Below are positions 12,101 to 22,100 of a stretch of 64,000 nt of DNA, one piece after another. The DNA lies in contig JACGCM010002671.1 of assembly GCA_014058105.1 (NCBI GenBank), forward strand, positions 310,001 through 374,000. The letters run 5' to 3'. This DNA comes from Kingdonia uniflora (lineage: Eukaryota > Streptophyta > Magnoliopsida > Ranunculales > Circaeasteraceae). Position 1 is the stretch's first letter. Every line of letters begins with the position of its first letter. Below the pieces are notes generated by a model, which did no database searches, had not been told where the DNA came from, and saw only the letters and a program-made list of their open reading frames with translations. Made by a program: the position numbers and the translations under genes.

Positions 12101-15100
12101 GATTGAGGCGGGAGTTGTGATGGAGGATTCCAAGAAATTCAATGGAGATGGCTTGAAGATGAAACACTACGAAGAGACGACAGAGAGAGAAGTTCACCGT
12201 GTGATTGATCTAGTAGGTGGGGAAAAAAGAGACGTGTCGAAAAGTTCTCGGTCAAAGTCCGACGAAGAGGTTGCAACATTGATGCGAGAGGTTCAGATGA
12301 TCAACGATTCTAATTGTCAGGAACCCCAATCCAAAACCCTTGCCAAGAATTTGAAAAACGATCGGAGGGGAATTGATTACATCGCCAACGACGGATGAAG
12401 GATCACCAGTGACTACACTGGCCGGAATACAGGAGAGAGAGGTCCCAATCGCCGCTGAGGTCCGCGGAAGACGTGAAATTGAGGGCGAAACGAGCCAGGG
12501 TTTTTGGGAAAAGACGTGGGCATGCCATGGCACGGGGTAAGCACGAGTCAAGACACCGGGCAAGGTTCGCAGGACACTGGGAAGAGTGCCATGGGCACGA
12601 GCCAAGGCATGCATACGGCAGGGCACGACACATGACGACGGGCAACAGCCATAACGATAGTATCACCAGGTATTGAGCCGGGCATGCCATTGAGTGGCAC
12701 AGGCATGCCTCTGTAACAGTTTTTGCTAACGATGGAGTATAGACATGGGAACAACGAAAGAGAGGAACCGTGGGCCCACAATAGTGACTCGGATGCGCCA
12801 CGATACCTTTAGGGCACCGAGTTGACTCGAAATGGAGGGACGAGCACGATTACCGCTGGGGAATCGTGAATTCCTACGGGGCCGATGGCAAATTCGAAAA
12901 GCACGGGGGTGATGCCCGAAGTGGTGATCGCGATAGATCCTTTCCTACACTAGCGGGTAAGGCGGACAGCACTCACGTTATGTGGGTCACTGACAAAGAG
13001 AAGAGTCGACCGGGGGAGGGGTTGATTCACAAAACGATTGAGGATAAGGCAATTAGTTTTAGCAATATGCAGGGACATATTTGGGAACCCAGGAGGGAGT
13101 AATTTCTCGTAGACGGGGTGTACTGAAAATAGTTTCGTATGTTGACCCTTATTGGATAGAGTTTTTGGTTCGTTCTTTCGACTTTGTGGGTCCGGCGTTT
13201 TGGCGACTTCAAGTACAACATATAGTGTCCACAGTTGGTAATACAATGAAGCAACATGAGCATCGAGATGATGTGTACAATGTCCAAAGGGTATACTAGT
13301 AAGTTACGGTAAAATTCGTGGCCGTATTCCCGAGCTGTTAAGCGTACACTTTTGGTTTCATATTGATGCCTTGCAGATTTTCTTGCTAGAGTTCGTGGTC
13401 GTGGATCCACAAGTAGCACTCCTCGAACATCGTGTGCGTACCTTTTTTATTTTATTATTTCTATTTAATTTAATTCCTTGAATAATAGGACTAGTTTTCT
13501 AATTAGATTGGTATTAGGGTTTCTATTTGTGCTAGGTCTCTTCTCCTATAAAAGAGAACCTAAGCTTAGTTTATTTGTTAGGTTGGTTTTAGTAAGAAAA
13601 ATGCTTAGCCTTAGAGAGAGATGTAAAGTTTGGGGTAAATCTAAAAACTCTAAGTCTTCGACATTTTATTTTATGCAATTGAGAGATCTTAGTTTTAATT
13701 GAGATTAATTTAGCTTCCTCAAATGTAGTTTTTAACACATTGATTGAATATACCCCTTAAGCTTCTATGAACAGATTTTTCACTCTCACTTTAGGTTTAA
13801 TTTCACTCTTGTATCTCTGATACAAGACTATTATGTGGACCCCATAAGATTGATGTATACAAGAAACTATTTGGGCAAATCATCTATACTACCTTCAAAT
13901 AACCTTAATCGGGATGCATAAAAAATGTTCATATTTTGTTGTGAGTGCAAAATCTGCAACAGAATGTAGAAGATAACTGCAATCTGGGTTTTTTCTTCTT
14001 CTCATTTGTACGCGACAATTAGACATCTTCTTGTTGTCGAGATTTGAAAGAAAGAAGAGATAAGGAAATAGCTTATGTTCAGCTATAAACAGTAGAGAAA
14101 TGAAAATATATACTAACAAAGGTCCTAACATAATGCTAAGAATAGTCCTTTGCGAAAGATGCTAGAAGGACTAGGCTGTGATACGATGTAAAAAATACTA
14201 AATACCAATTAGAAGATAGAGCCCTTTTCTACATGGCGAGAATGAACTTTAAAGCTAGGGGTGTATGTCATGAGAGGTTGGAATATATGTTTTTTTTCAT
14301 TACCATAATTGCTTGGGAATTTGTAATGTGGGGGCTGCATGGGTAAGTTTTATCTTTTATGTGCTTGCATCAGTACGATATTTTTCCTTTGAGAATGCAG
14401 ATTGAATATTAAGGCAGTTCCCATTATTTGTATAGCTAGAAAAGAAATTGTAGCCTACGAGCTTTTGGAGTGTATATTATTAAAGAATGAATAGGATGAG
14501 GCCATTGATGTTGTATCAATACGTAACAACAAAACGGATATAGGTGTCGGTGTTCGACATGGGACAAGGTGTCGGAAACAGTAGAAAATAGAAAAATACG
14601 ATGTAAATAGTGTTGGACAAGTGTCCAAATGTCGTGGTGTCGAAGACGTTTTTTTTTTTTTTTTAAAGTGAGGTGTCATTACCTAGTGTATTACTATGTG
14701 AGTAGATCGTTAGAGTTTTTATTAGATATGCAACCGCAATGCTCGCTAGCTTAGCGGGTAACATGCTGAGAGTTGTCACGAGGGACCTGAGCCAATTCCT
14801 GTGAGTAGCACCTTGGGTGCCGATCTTTTTAAGAGTGGGGTCTAACTATGCATTGGCCATGTGTTTTCTTTATTCAGTACATGATTAGATTGAGGAACTG
14901 TTTCCATTTCAACCACTGATTTTGATGTGACCCGTGTCACATCAAATTTAACAAGCAAGTCTTTTCAGATGTGCAGATATTTGCATATGCCACAAAAATT
15001 TACAGTTCAAAAGCATGATAAAATTCCTATGTGGTTCTATTGAACCGAACACTAAGTGTCTTCTGATTAGCGTATGGCATGATATGGTCACCATTTGATT

Positions 15101-16891
15101 CTTGAGACCATTATATTAGCTGAAAATTTCTTCAACTTTTTAGAGTCCACTCATACAGGGTGATCCCCAAAAAAGTTGCATTTATAGCATCCTCAGAGAA
15201 ACTAGTTAAATTTGACCAGCTCTAGGGGTGATTAAGGTAATTGGTTGGCTTTTTTTTGGGCCCATAGTTAGAAAATATACTTTTAATCTCCTTTGAATTG
15301 TTTGCTTATTTTGTAAGGACATGATCACTTATGAACTACCTTTGCTTATTTATATTGGGGAATAGGTTATTATTTAACTCCTTTTGTCTGAATCACTTGT
15401 TACTTGTCTTTAGGATTTTAGATAATTATGATCCTGTAATTTTGATAATCATAGATCTCAAGTTTTAACTTCAACCTTCATAAACAGACATCCTAAAGAT
15501 GTACTGAATGAAAATGTGTATACCATTGTGAGAAGTGATTACACTAGCTAGATGAGGCTGACATACTTGTGTAATTAGGCTCTTCTACTTATTTCTGTGG
15601 TTTTCTTGCAATCCTGTTCCTGTGCTGTGGATGATAAAGTTTTCTTCTCAGGTGATGCGTTCCAATCATGGGGGTGACTATACTGTGACTGAGCTTAACT
15701 CAATAAAGTGGTCATTCAACAACATTCCACAAGTGAGGTTTTGGATGTTAAATGAACATTTCAATATTTGTTTATACTTGTATGTTTTATTTGATATACT
15801 CTTGGAATACGTCGAGATTTATTTATTTTTGCCTAATGCCTCTAGTAATCAATGCTATATTTGAATGTTTGGGATTAACAATTGACATCAACTCTGAAAC
15901 TGAAGGATACTTTGTTGGGAAGATTGATTTTTACTAGTCATGTCCACGCTCCACATATTTCAGATACTTACTCCTTATCCACCGAGAGTGGCAATGGTAC
16001 TGGTTAAAATAGAACTGCATTCCCACTAATGAAGCTCATTTTTTTGTACTCAGATTCTTGTGCCAATTGCCAACGGCACAGAGGAGATGGAAGCGACCAT
16101 GATCATCGATATTCTGCGCCGAGCCAAGGCAAATGTGGTAGTCATTTCTGTTGAAGATAAATTAGAAGTTGTCGCTTCCAGGGGAGTGAAACTTGTAGCT
16201 GATGTGCTCCTTGACGAGGCTGCTAAACTTTCATATGACCTAATCGTTCTGCCGGTAAGTTGAATTTGCCGTCTAAGCCCTGTCATATGAACTGCTGTAT
16301 ATATGGTATATACAGTCTTGGACCAGTATGTTGTATTCTAAGTTCATCGATATATTGTGTTGTATTGAACCAGGCTACACTATCTAGCCATCAAATGACT
16401 GAACCATCCACTTAAAAAAGTTATGCTTGTTTTTAGGGTGGACTTCCTGGTGCCCAAGCGTTCTCGCAATCGGATAAGCTGGTAAATTTGCTGAAGAAGC
16501 AGATGGAAGCGAGTAAACCCTACGGAGCTATATGTGCATCTCCAGCTTTAGTCCTAGAACCACATGGCTTACTTAAGGTATGGCATTATCATTTTCCTTC
16601 AAGTCTTCTTATTGTTAACTTGGCCCAAAATTAGAGCTTTCATTTGAGAACCTTCTTTTTTCTTCTCTTTTTCCCTAAATGCAGGGTAAGAAGGCAACAG
16701 CTTATCCAGCCTTGTGCAATAAGCTTTCAGATCAAACTGAAGTTGATAATAGGGTTGTGGTTGATGGCAACCTGATCACCAGCAGAGGCCCCGGAACCTC
16801 CATGGAATTTTCACTCGCAATTGTTGAGAAATTCTTCGGACGTGAAAAAGCTGTAGAGCTTGCAAAGTCTATGGTTTTCATGCATCCTTAG
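6139..16891 (+). CDS. DJ1: DJ-1/PfpI family protein with two DJ-1 domains (DJ1A/DJ1B type)
   Basis: Seven exons join in phase: 6139-6528, 6616-6765, 6943-7125, 15652-15732, 16054-16254, 16437-16577 and 16685-16891. They give 450 aa, and all introns are GT..AG. Residues 1-35 (MALRHSIP...) are rich in Ser/Arg/Thr and look like a plastid transit peptide; a second ATG at about residue 36 could give a cytosolic form. Domain 1 has the GTEPMEA acidic loop and the nucleophile elbow AAVCAAPA. Domain 2 repeats these as GTEEMEA and GAICASPA. The His after the elbow in domain 1 (ATCHP) is Tyr in domain 2 (ATAYP). Plant homologues are glyoxalase/deglycase-like or chaperone-like stress proteins. The architecture matches Arabidopsis DJ1A/DJ1B. 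Intron 3 is swollen to 8.5 kb by transposons. Confidence 0.95.
7126..7559. other. Start of DJ-1 intron 3
   Basis: Non-coding sequence between the donor at 7126 and the LINE remnant. A GGAGTGGAGCTAGAGA-like block near 7320-7390 resembles a scattered plant repeat, but I cannot assign it. The short open frames across it show no family signature. Confidence 0.4.
7560..9612 (-). mobile_element. Degenerate LINE (RT tail and RNase H), antisense in DJ-1 intron
   Basis: Read on the minus strand, about 9600-9570 encodes [12 protein letters not shown], the FADD catalytic motif of a plant non-LTR reverse transcriptase. Downstream (9100-8950) comes the R/K-SW..VC.P...GGLG segment typical of the LINE RT thumb and zf-RVT region. 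At 8000-7700 comes an RNase H-like domain starting DGSLG..GG.G and continuing to [12 protein letters not shown] and DSKCVV. Frames change and stops are frequent. The N-terminal endonuclease and most of RT are absent, as expected for a 5'-truncated insertion. Family is secure; exact ends are not. Confidence 0.75.
9613..11120. repeat. Foldback-like repeat with related inverted ends
   Basis: The left part (about 9690-9770, CGGCTTACCGTGATATTTTC...ATCACGGTTTTTA) resembles the reverse complement of the right part (about 10990-11090, ...ATCATGGTTTCTTA...CGGTAAGCCGAG). This suggests a decayed element with long inverted ends. A 141-codon minus frame at 10519-10944 (hydrophobic N terminus, then mixed) has no family I recognise. 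Ends and class are uncertain. Confidence 0.35.
10248..10425 (+). repeat. GTGTCGGACAC-rich dispersed repeat, copy 1
   Basis: A GC-richer block built on GTGTCC/GACAC words starts ATGACACTTCACTTTAA and ends GTTACCTAG. Reverse-complemented, it aligns with 14514-14690; the chance translations of the two copies share DTCPTLFT and similar words. It behaves as a dispersed repeat rather than a gene. Confidence 0.6.
11274..11278 (+). repeat. Target-site duplication CATTG, left
   Basis: CATTG precedes the 5' LTR and is repeated exactly at 13738-13742 after the 3' LTR. This fixes the borders of the element. Confidence 0.9.
11895..12398 (+). CDS. Unrecognised frame inside the non-autonomous LTR element
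   Basis: This 167-codon frame has no internal stop. It is charged and contains a loose internal repeat: [20 protein letters not shown]... is echoed by [20 protein letters not shown].... That repeat suggests the frame was once a coding sequence or grew by duplication. No zinc knuckle or gag signature is visible. It may be a decayed gag-like protein or chance; I cannot give it a function. Confidence 0.3.
   Translation: MFLYFKKDLTREAFQILENSNIIKDGFRMSVDVEIDIVGLKINHHEVPMEREVPRAIDFVGGIGEDALEIEAGVVMEDSKKFNGDGLKMKHYEETTEREVHRVIDLVGGEKRDVSKSSRSKSDEEVATLMREVQMINDSNCQEPQSKTLAKNLKNDRRGIDYIANDG
13384..13737 (+). repeat. 3' LTR of the element in DJ-1 intron 3
   Basis: This LTR is collinear with 11279-11621, with scattered substitutions and an extra short block (about 13648-13672) absent from the 5' LTR. 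It is followed immediately by the CATTG duplication. The two LTRs are clearly diverged, so the insertion is not very recent. Confidence 0.88.
13743..14513. other. Intron sequence without a recognised feature
   Basis: AT-rich DJ-1 intron 3 sequence. I see no domain, terminal repeat or RNA gene in it. Confidence 0.5.
14514..14690 (-). repeat. GTGTCGGACAC-rich dispersed repeat, copy 2
   Basis: Reverse-complement relative of 10248-10425, about 4 kb away in the same intron. It ends in CATTACCTAG as copy 1 ends in GTTACCTAG. A run of about 16 T lies near the end that matches the start of copy 1. Confidence 0.6.
14735..14860 (+). mobile_element. Possible tRNA-derived SINE
   Basis: CTAGCTTAGCGGGTAACATG resembles a Pol III A box, and a GAGGGACCTGAGCCAATTCC segment some 35 bp downstream resembles a worn B box. 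The spacing suits a tRNA-like SINE head. No clear tail or target duplication was found. Confidence 0.4.
14861..15651. other. End of DJ-1 intron 3
   Basis: AT-rich intron sequence leading to a pyrimidine-rich acceptor (TTTTCTTCTCAG, ending 15651). No further element recognised. Confidence 0.55.
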
Positions 16892-18937
16892 GACTTGCAA
16901 GTTTTTCCAAAGTTACTGAAAACCTAGTATGAAGAGGCATATTATAATATGAGAACTGAGGCATATTATAATATGAAACGTGTAAGCGGGGTTACATAAG
17001 TAGTTCTTGTTTTTGTAAGAAATATATGTAGAGTTGGTAAGTTATATTAAGTGTATGAAACTTGACATATAAGGCTTTGAAAAGAGAAACTGTTAAGTCT
17101 GTTGAATACATATTTTGCCATCTTATATTCAATGTGCAGTAGGTTAAGCACAGTTAGTATGTCGAGTAGAGATAATCTTTTCTTTCTTGAAAAACTGGCT
17201 AGTGGATATTGGTGAAAAAAGAAAAAGAATTTCCAAGATACCGATTATACGCCTGTCTTGTTCAAACGAAAATCTTGCAAAGAAAACTACTTTTCATGTA
17301 CTCTATGTTGTGTTCTACCATCATCATACGCTACCATTGATCTTTATACTAGTCTGAGAAAGAAACTTACCTTTTTGTTGTTATTGCACCGGTGGAATGA
17401 ATTTCTTGGGGTTTGCTCGTTCTGTCCACCATGTCTTGGTATGATGACGATGACCAAGAATCAAACAAGATGAAAGAAAGCTAGCAAACTCCAAAAACAA
17501 TCACGTAGCAATAAAAATCATGGATGAGATTGGTATTGATATTTATAGGCCATACTGAAACTTCTCCTCGAAGTTTCCTGTTGTGCTCAACTTCTTAAAT
17601 CTTACTATTTCTTCTTTGGTTTTAAACTTCTCCATGAAATCCTAGAGCCTGGACATGCCTTCCTGGGTGGGTATAGAAATTGTACAGGGCTGCAGTCAAC
17701 CCTTGATCTTGTAACCTTTTCCTTGTGCGGGTTTTTTTTGTAGATCCAGTCTAGTTGGTACGAGGAGGATCCGACTTTGGAAAGGCTTCACTTACGTATT
17801 CTGCTACCGTCATTGATCATCATCTAACAACAACAGCTAATGCCTAATGATGGAGTTGACATTGCATTATTTTGTTGTCCCACCACTTATAAGTACATCT
17901 TTTTTTCTTTTGTTTTAAGGGTGGTTGCAGAAACATTTGAACCTACAAAGAGTTAGCTGTAATGTTGGTCAACTGTTTAACCGCCCGTTTGATGTTGTAA
18001 ATAATCCATGCTTGACTTCTAATTTTATAAATAAATGTTAGAGGTTCTTGATTCGCATACTTAAAAAAAAACTCGATAAAAGTCATGTTGCCTACTCGAG
18101 GCTCCATGTTATTTCACTAATCTGTTTGATACCATATGATAAAAACATCTCTGGAAATGCTGCCTGAATGTGGTGTTCAAAGTATTGATTTTAAGCTTAC
18201 TTTTGCCTGAAGCTGGTCCTCCAACACTCGAATTAACTACTTAAAACTCAACTCAAGCTTTGAGCTCTCTGCAGAGCACGAAACTTGAGCTGAAAGCATC
18301 ATCTAAATTAGCAGAGACCTTTCACCAAGTTGGTTTGATATGTGCTAATCACCCTTAAACCATAAAGACAAGCTCAGTAGGCGCCGTTGGACTGGACGAA
18401 TTAATAAAAATACCTTAACCCCACAATCCAACATCAACATCTGGAAATTAGAGTACTCCAAATGAATTCCAAATAAAATAAAAAATAAAAAAATAATGGT
18501 CGGCGGTAGATATTCTCCAAACTTAAAAAACAATTTTCTTTTATTCTTTCTTAATTTGAATTGTCAACAAAGTCCACTTAGATAAACATTTATAAGTTTC
18601 TAAATCTAAGTTCAATTTGTTCAAGTGATGAGAGCAATGTGAGCATCAAACAAACACGTCTCTGTTTGTTGCACATTTAAAAGTCACAAAACCTTATCTT
18701 TCTTTGCATTTAAATTTTAAAATAAGCAGATTATAAGCTGCTAATTTTTTTCAACTAACCCTGCTGAAAAGTAGTACTAATCCCATTTTCTTTTATTAGG
18801 GTTTTGAAAAGTGTGTGTTTTTGCTCTCCTCAGAACCTGTGTTTATTGTCTCCTCACCCTTTTTTTTCAACTTTCTCTACCTCTCTGCCTCTTTTTTTGG
18901 GTCTGGGGTTCTCAAAACATCTATATTTGAGCTCAAA
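16892..18937 (+). other. DJ-1 3' UTR and intergenic region
   Basis: The first 300 bp are the likely 3' UTR of the DJ-1 gene and include the blocks echoed at 5303-5420. The rest is AT-rich spacer and the presumed promoter of the bHLH gene. Pyrimidine-rich sequence at about 18810-18900 fits a plant 5' leader. No supportable gene or RNA is visible. Confidence 0.5.
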
Positions 18938-18988
18938 ATGTTGGATTTCAAGCTTATAAAGAAGAAAATGTGGGTTTTTTCCAATTAA
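18938..18988 (+). promoter_or_regulatory. Upstream ORF 1 in the bHLH leader
   Basis: A 16-codon frame (MLDFKLIKKKMWVFSN) lies in the probable 5' leader 161 bp before the bHLH start. It could lower initiation at the main ATG if it is in the transcript. The transcription start is not known, so this is inference. Confidence 0.35.
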
Positions 18989-19023
18989 TTTTGTCTCAAA
19001 ACCACCTTGTTTTTACACCCTTA

Positions 19024-19122
19024 ATGGAAGGTATAAGAAAGAGTACAATAAGGTCATCTTTTTGGTCTGCTCAAACTTATCGTCCACCTGGTTTAAGCTT
19101 CTATGGTTGTGCTGGTTCTTAG
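19024..19122 (+). promoter_or_regulatory. Upstream ORF 2 in the bHLH leader
   Basis: A 32-codon frame starts MEGIRKSTIRSSFW and ends YGCAGS, stopping 27 bp before the bHLH ATG at 19150. It lies close enough to influence translation of the main frame. Whether the peptide is conserved cannot be judged here. Confidence 0.45.
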
Positions 19123-19149
19123 ATTGGTGTAGTAGATTTAGTGACTTTC

Positions 19150-22100
19150 ATGGATAGTTTTTCTTGGAATTCTAGTGTTGTTTTTGATGCCCCTTTTACG
19201 AGATTTATCAATGGGTATTCGCAGAATCCTGGTGGTGTTGATGGGTCGACTTTGTCGTCTTCGTTGGTGTTAGATAGTGAGAAGGGAGAGCTTGTGAGGG
19301 CTCCAGTGGGGTTAGGACAAAAGAAATCGGAAGAGAAGGCGTTGGCGGCTTTGAAGAATCATAGCGAGGCGGAGAAAAGGCGGAGGGAGAGGATTAATGC
19401 GCATCTTAATACGCTTCGGAGCATGGTTCCCTGCTCAGAGAAGGTATATTTTTTATTATGTGTATTGAGGTTATTGTTATTTGGGTTGTGTTTTTTTTGT
19501 ATTTGCGTTATATGAGTTGCTTAAGTTTCGTATAGTTTTGTCTTGGTTCCTAGCAATCCAACAATGAAACTTTTATGAAAGTGTTTAGATAGTGAGTGGT
19601 AGGCTACCATTGAGCTGATATCCTAAATTTGGTCCGAGATTAATTACCGGAAACCACCACATCTGAAGTGTATTGCAGGGAATATGAAATTCTAGGAGTA
19701 AGTAGAACTTAACAATTTTGGAAAGGTATGAACACTTGGAATGGCAAATATAGGAGAGAACGTACTCCGAGGGGTTTGGAAAAGACTAACTCGAAGAATA
19801 TATACTTCTATGAATTGTGATCACACAATCTGAGGGGATACGGACTCTCTGCCTGTTTGCCATTACTGAATTGAATGGATATTTAAGCCCTGCATTTGGG
19901 GCTGATTCAGCCGAACCTTCTCTTTTTGCGGCTTCGTGTTAACTGCTGCAAGCCATTTTTTGGTGTTGTAGCAGCTACTGTAAGGATGCTCTTAGTTTAC
20001 CAAGACATGTAACAGACGATGAGCTTCAAGTCTATGATTGATAGTACTTTGTTGGCTAATCCTAAATATTATGAGGGAGATCCTTTGGTAAGAACTCGGC
20101 TTGCACAAACTGTTATTATGATTTACCTCATAATATCACTGCTACTAGAATGAGAAAATGTTATATCTCAAGTGCTTGTCCTAAGTGCTTCTCCATTCGA
20201 CATGTGTCCATTTTAACCCTTATAGTTAACCATAGTTGGCATCTATCATTAAGAACCTCCAAATTCCTGGAATTATGGAGATTTAATTATTCATCTTCAA
20301 TTACACACAAAGTTTCCTATTTTGAGGATAATTTTTCTTATATTCTTATAACTAATATATGTAAAAATAATGAAAATCCATCCCCCAAAATATTTTCCGT
20401 AGAAAACCCACAAAATATCCCACACAATTAAATGTAAAAAAGTGAAGAGAAATCCTACAATATATTCTCTCTAGAAAAGAAAAGAAAAAATAGGGAAATC
20501 TTTTCTTCTCATTACAAAAAAAAAAGAAAAAAAAGAAGAGAAATTATCCATGGAAATTTGATCCAATCTTCGACGAACAATTTTTGTAGGCTTTGGAGTA
20601 CCATTAAAAAAAATTAAGATTTATTTTATCTAATTCATTTATATTTTTTCGTACATCTTTTATTTTCAAAATTATTTTACTCAACAATTCATTACATTTA
20701 AAAACAAGTGTAATATTAATGTTTTGGTTCATTTTGATATTTTATTGATGGAAACATTAGGTATGTAATTAAGGATGAATAATTAAATCTCCATAATTAA
20801 AAGAAATTTGAGGATCTTAATGATAGAGGTTAACTATGGGGGTTAAAATTGACACGTGTCGAATGGAGAAGTGCTTAGGACGTTCTCGGTCCTAAGCGCT
20901 TAAGATCAAACCTTTTCTCCTTGGCTTAAGCTTATCATGGTAGAGTTTTTTTTTTTTTTTTGGGTCATTTGATGGAGAAAAAGTTCGGTCCTAAGCACTT
21001 CGGACCGAACTCCGTCCTAAGCGGTTCTCAATGAGATATGTGTCAATTTTAACTCATATAGTTAAACACAGTTAACCTCTATCATTAAGATCCTCCAAAT
21101 TCCTTAAATCATCCCTTAATTACATACACAAAATATTTTACCTAGAAATATATCTCACATTTGACGCAGAGACCAAAAAATTCTCTTACGAAAATTTTCT
21201 CTTCAAAAAAAGAAAAAGGAGAGAAATTTAATTTCTTCTCATTTAAAAATAAAATAATAGAAAACCTCCATAAAATTTTGCTTCAATATCCGACAAATGA
21301 TCTTCGTATGTTTTGTGATAATTTTTCTAGGTAAAATATTTTGGGTAAATTTTATGGATTTTAGTTTTATTAATTTATTTTGTAAAAGTATTAAAGTGAG
21401 TTTTTTCAAAATAGGAAACTACGTGTATGCAATTAAGGGATGGTTAAATAAATCTCCATGATTAAAGGAATTTGGAGGATCTTAATGATAGAGGTTAACT
21501 GTGGTTAACTACATGAGTTAAAATGGACACATGTCTCATGGAGAAGCGCTTAGGACGGAGTTCGGTCCGAAACGCTTAGGACCAAACTTTTTCTCTACCA
21601 GAATGTGGTCAAGTGGCTGAAGATCAGGGGATATTGGTTCGTAATGTGTCTAACCCTGTCACTGTAAGATTAGAAGAGAGGAAAATGTAGAAAAGAGATG
21701 GAAAGAGTTGTAGAAGGAAGCCTAAAGGAAAGTGGCAACTTTTCCTTTTTTGTATGGTAATCTCCTAGTTACGTGAACCATATATTGATGTGAATTGTCC
21801 TCGCATAGTCGTTCTCACTATCTATGGTTTATTTTGATTTAAGCCTCTCCGCTAGAGAAACTAAGTAGGTTTTACAGAGTTCCTAATTAACCAACACAAG
21901 GTTAAGAGGGTACTTTTCCACCCCCTTATGTTTTATAAAATAGAGGCTAGGTTCTCTATATTATTTAGTTGTTGAAGTTGAAGTTAAGAGTTAGGTTTTA
22001 GTTATTTCAGTTATTTAGCTTGTGTTTTAGAGTTAGAGAAAAACCTAATCTTAAATTAGGTCTAAATTAGTATAATATACTTCTCAATTTTTGCTTCCGC

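Larger units (their letters stand above)
11279..13737 (+). mobile_element. Non-autonomous LTR retrotransposon in DJ-1 intron 3
   Basis: The 2.46-kb element has LTRs at 11279-11621 and 13384-13737, both starting TG and ending TTTTTAACA, and a perfect 5-bp duplication. The primer-binding site right after the 5' LTR (TTGGTATTAGAGC, from 11623) is close to the sequence complementary to initiator tRNA-Met. No gag, protease, RT or integrase motif is present, so it must be mobilised by another element. Each LTR carries CCTATAAAAGAGAA-like TATA sequence. A solo LTR of the same family lies in MORF8 intron 1. Confidence 0.9.

Noticed and set aside
12252..12801. Several overlapping minus-strand frames within the LTR element in DJ-1 intron 3
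   Set aside because: They are Cys/His/Pro-rich shadows in a locally GC-rich segment, with no conserved motif and mutually overlapping frames.
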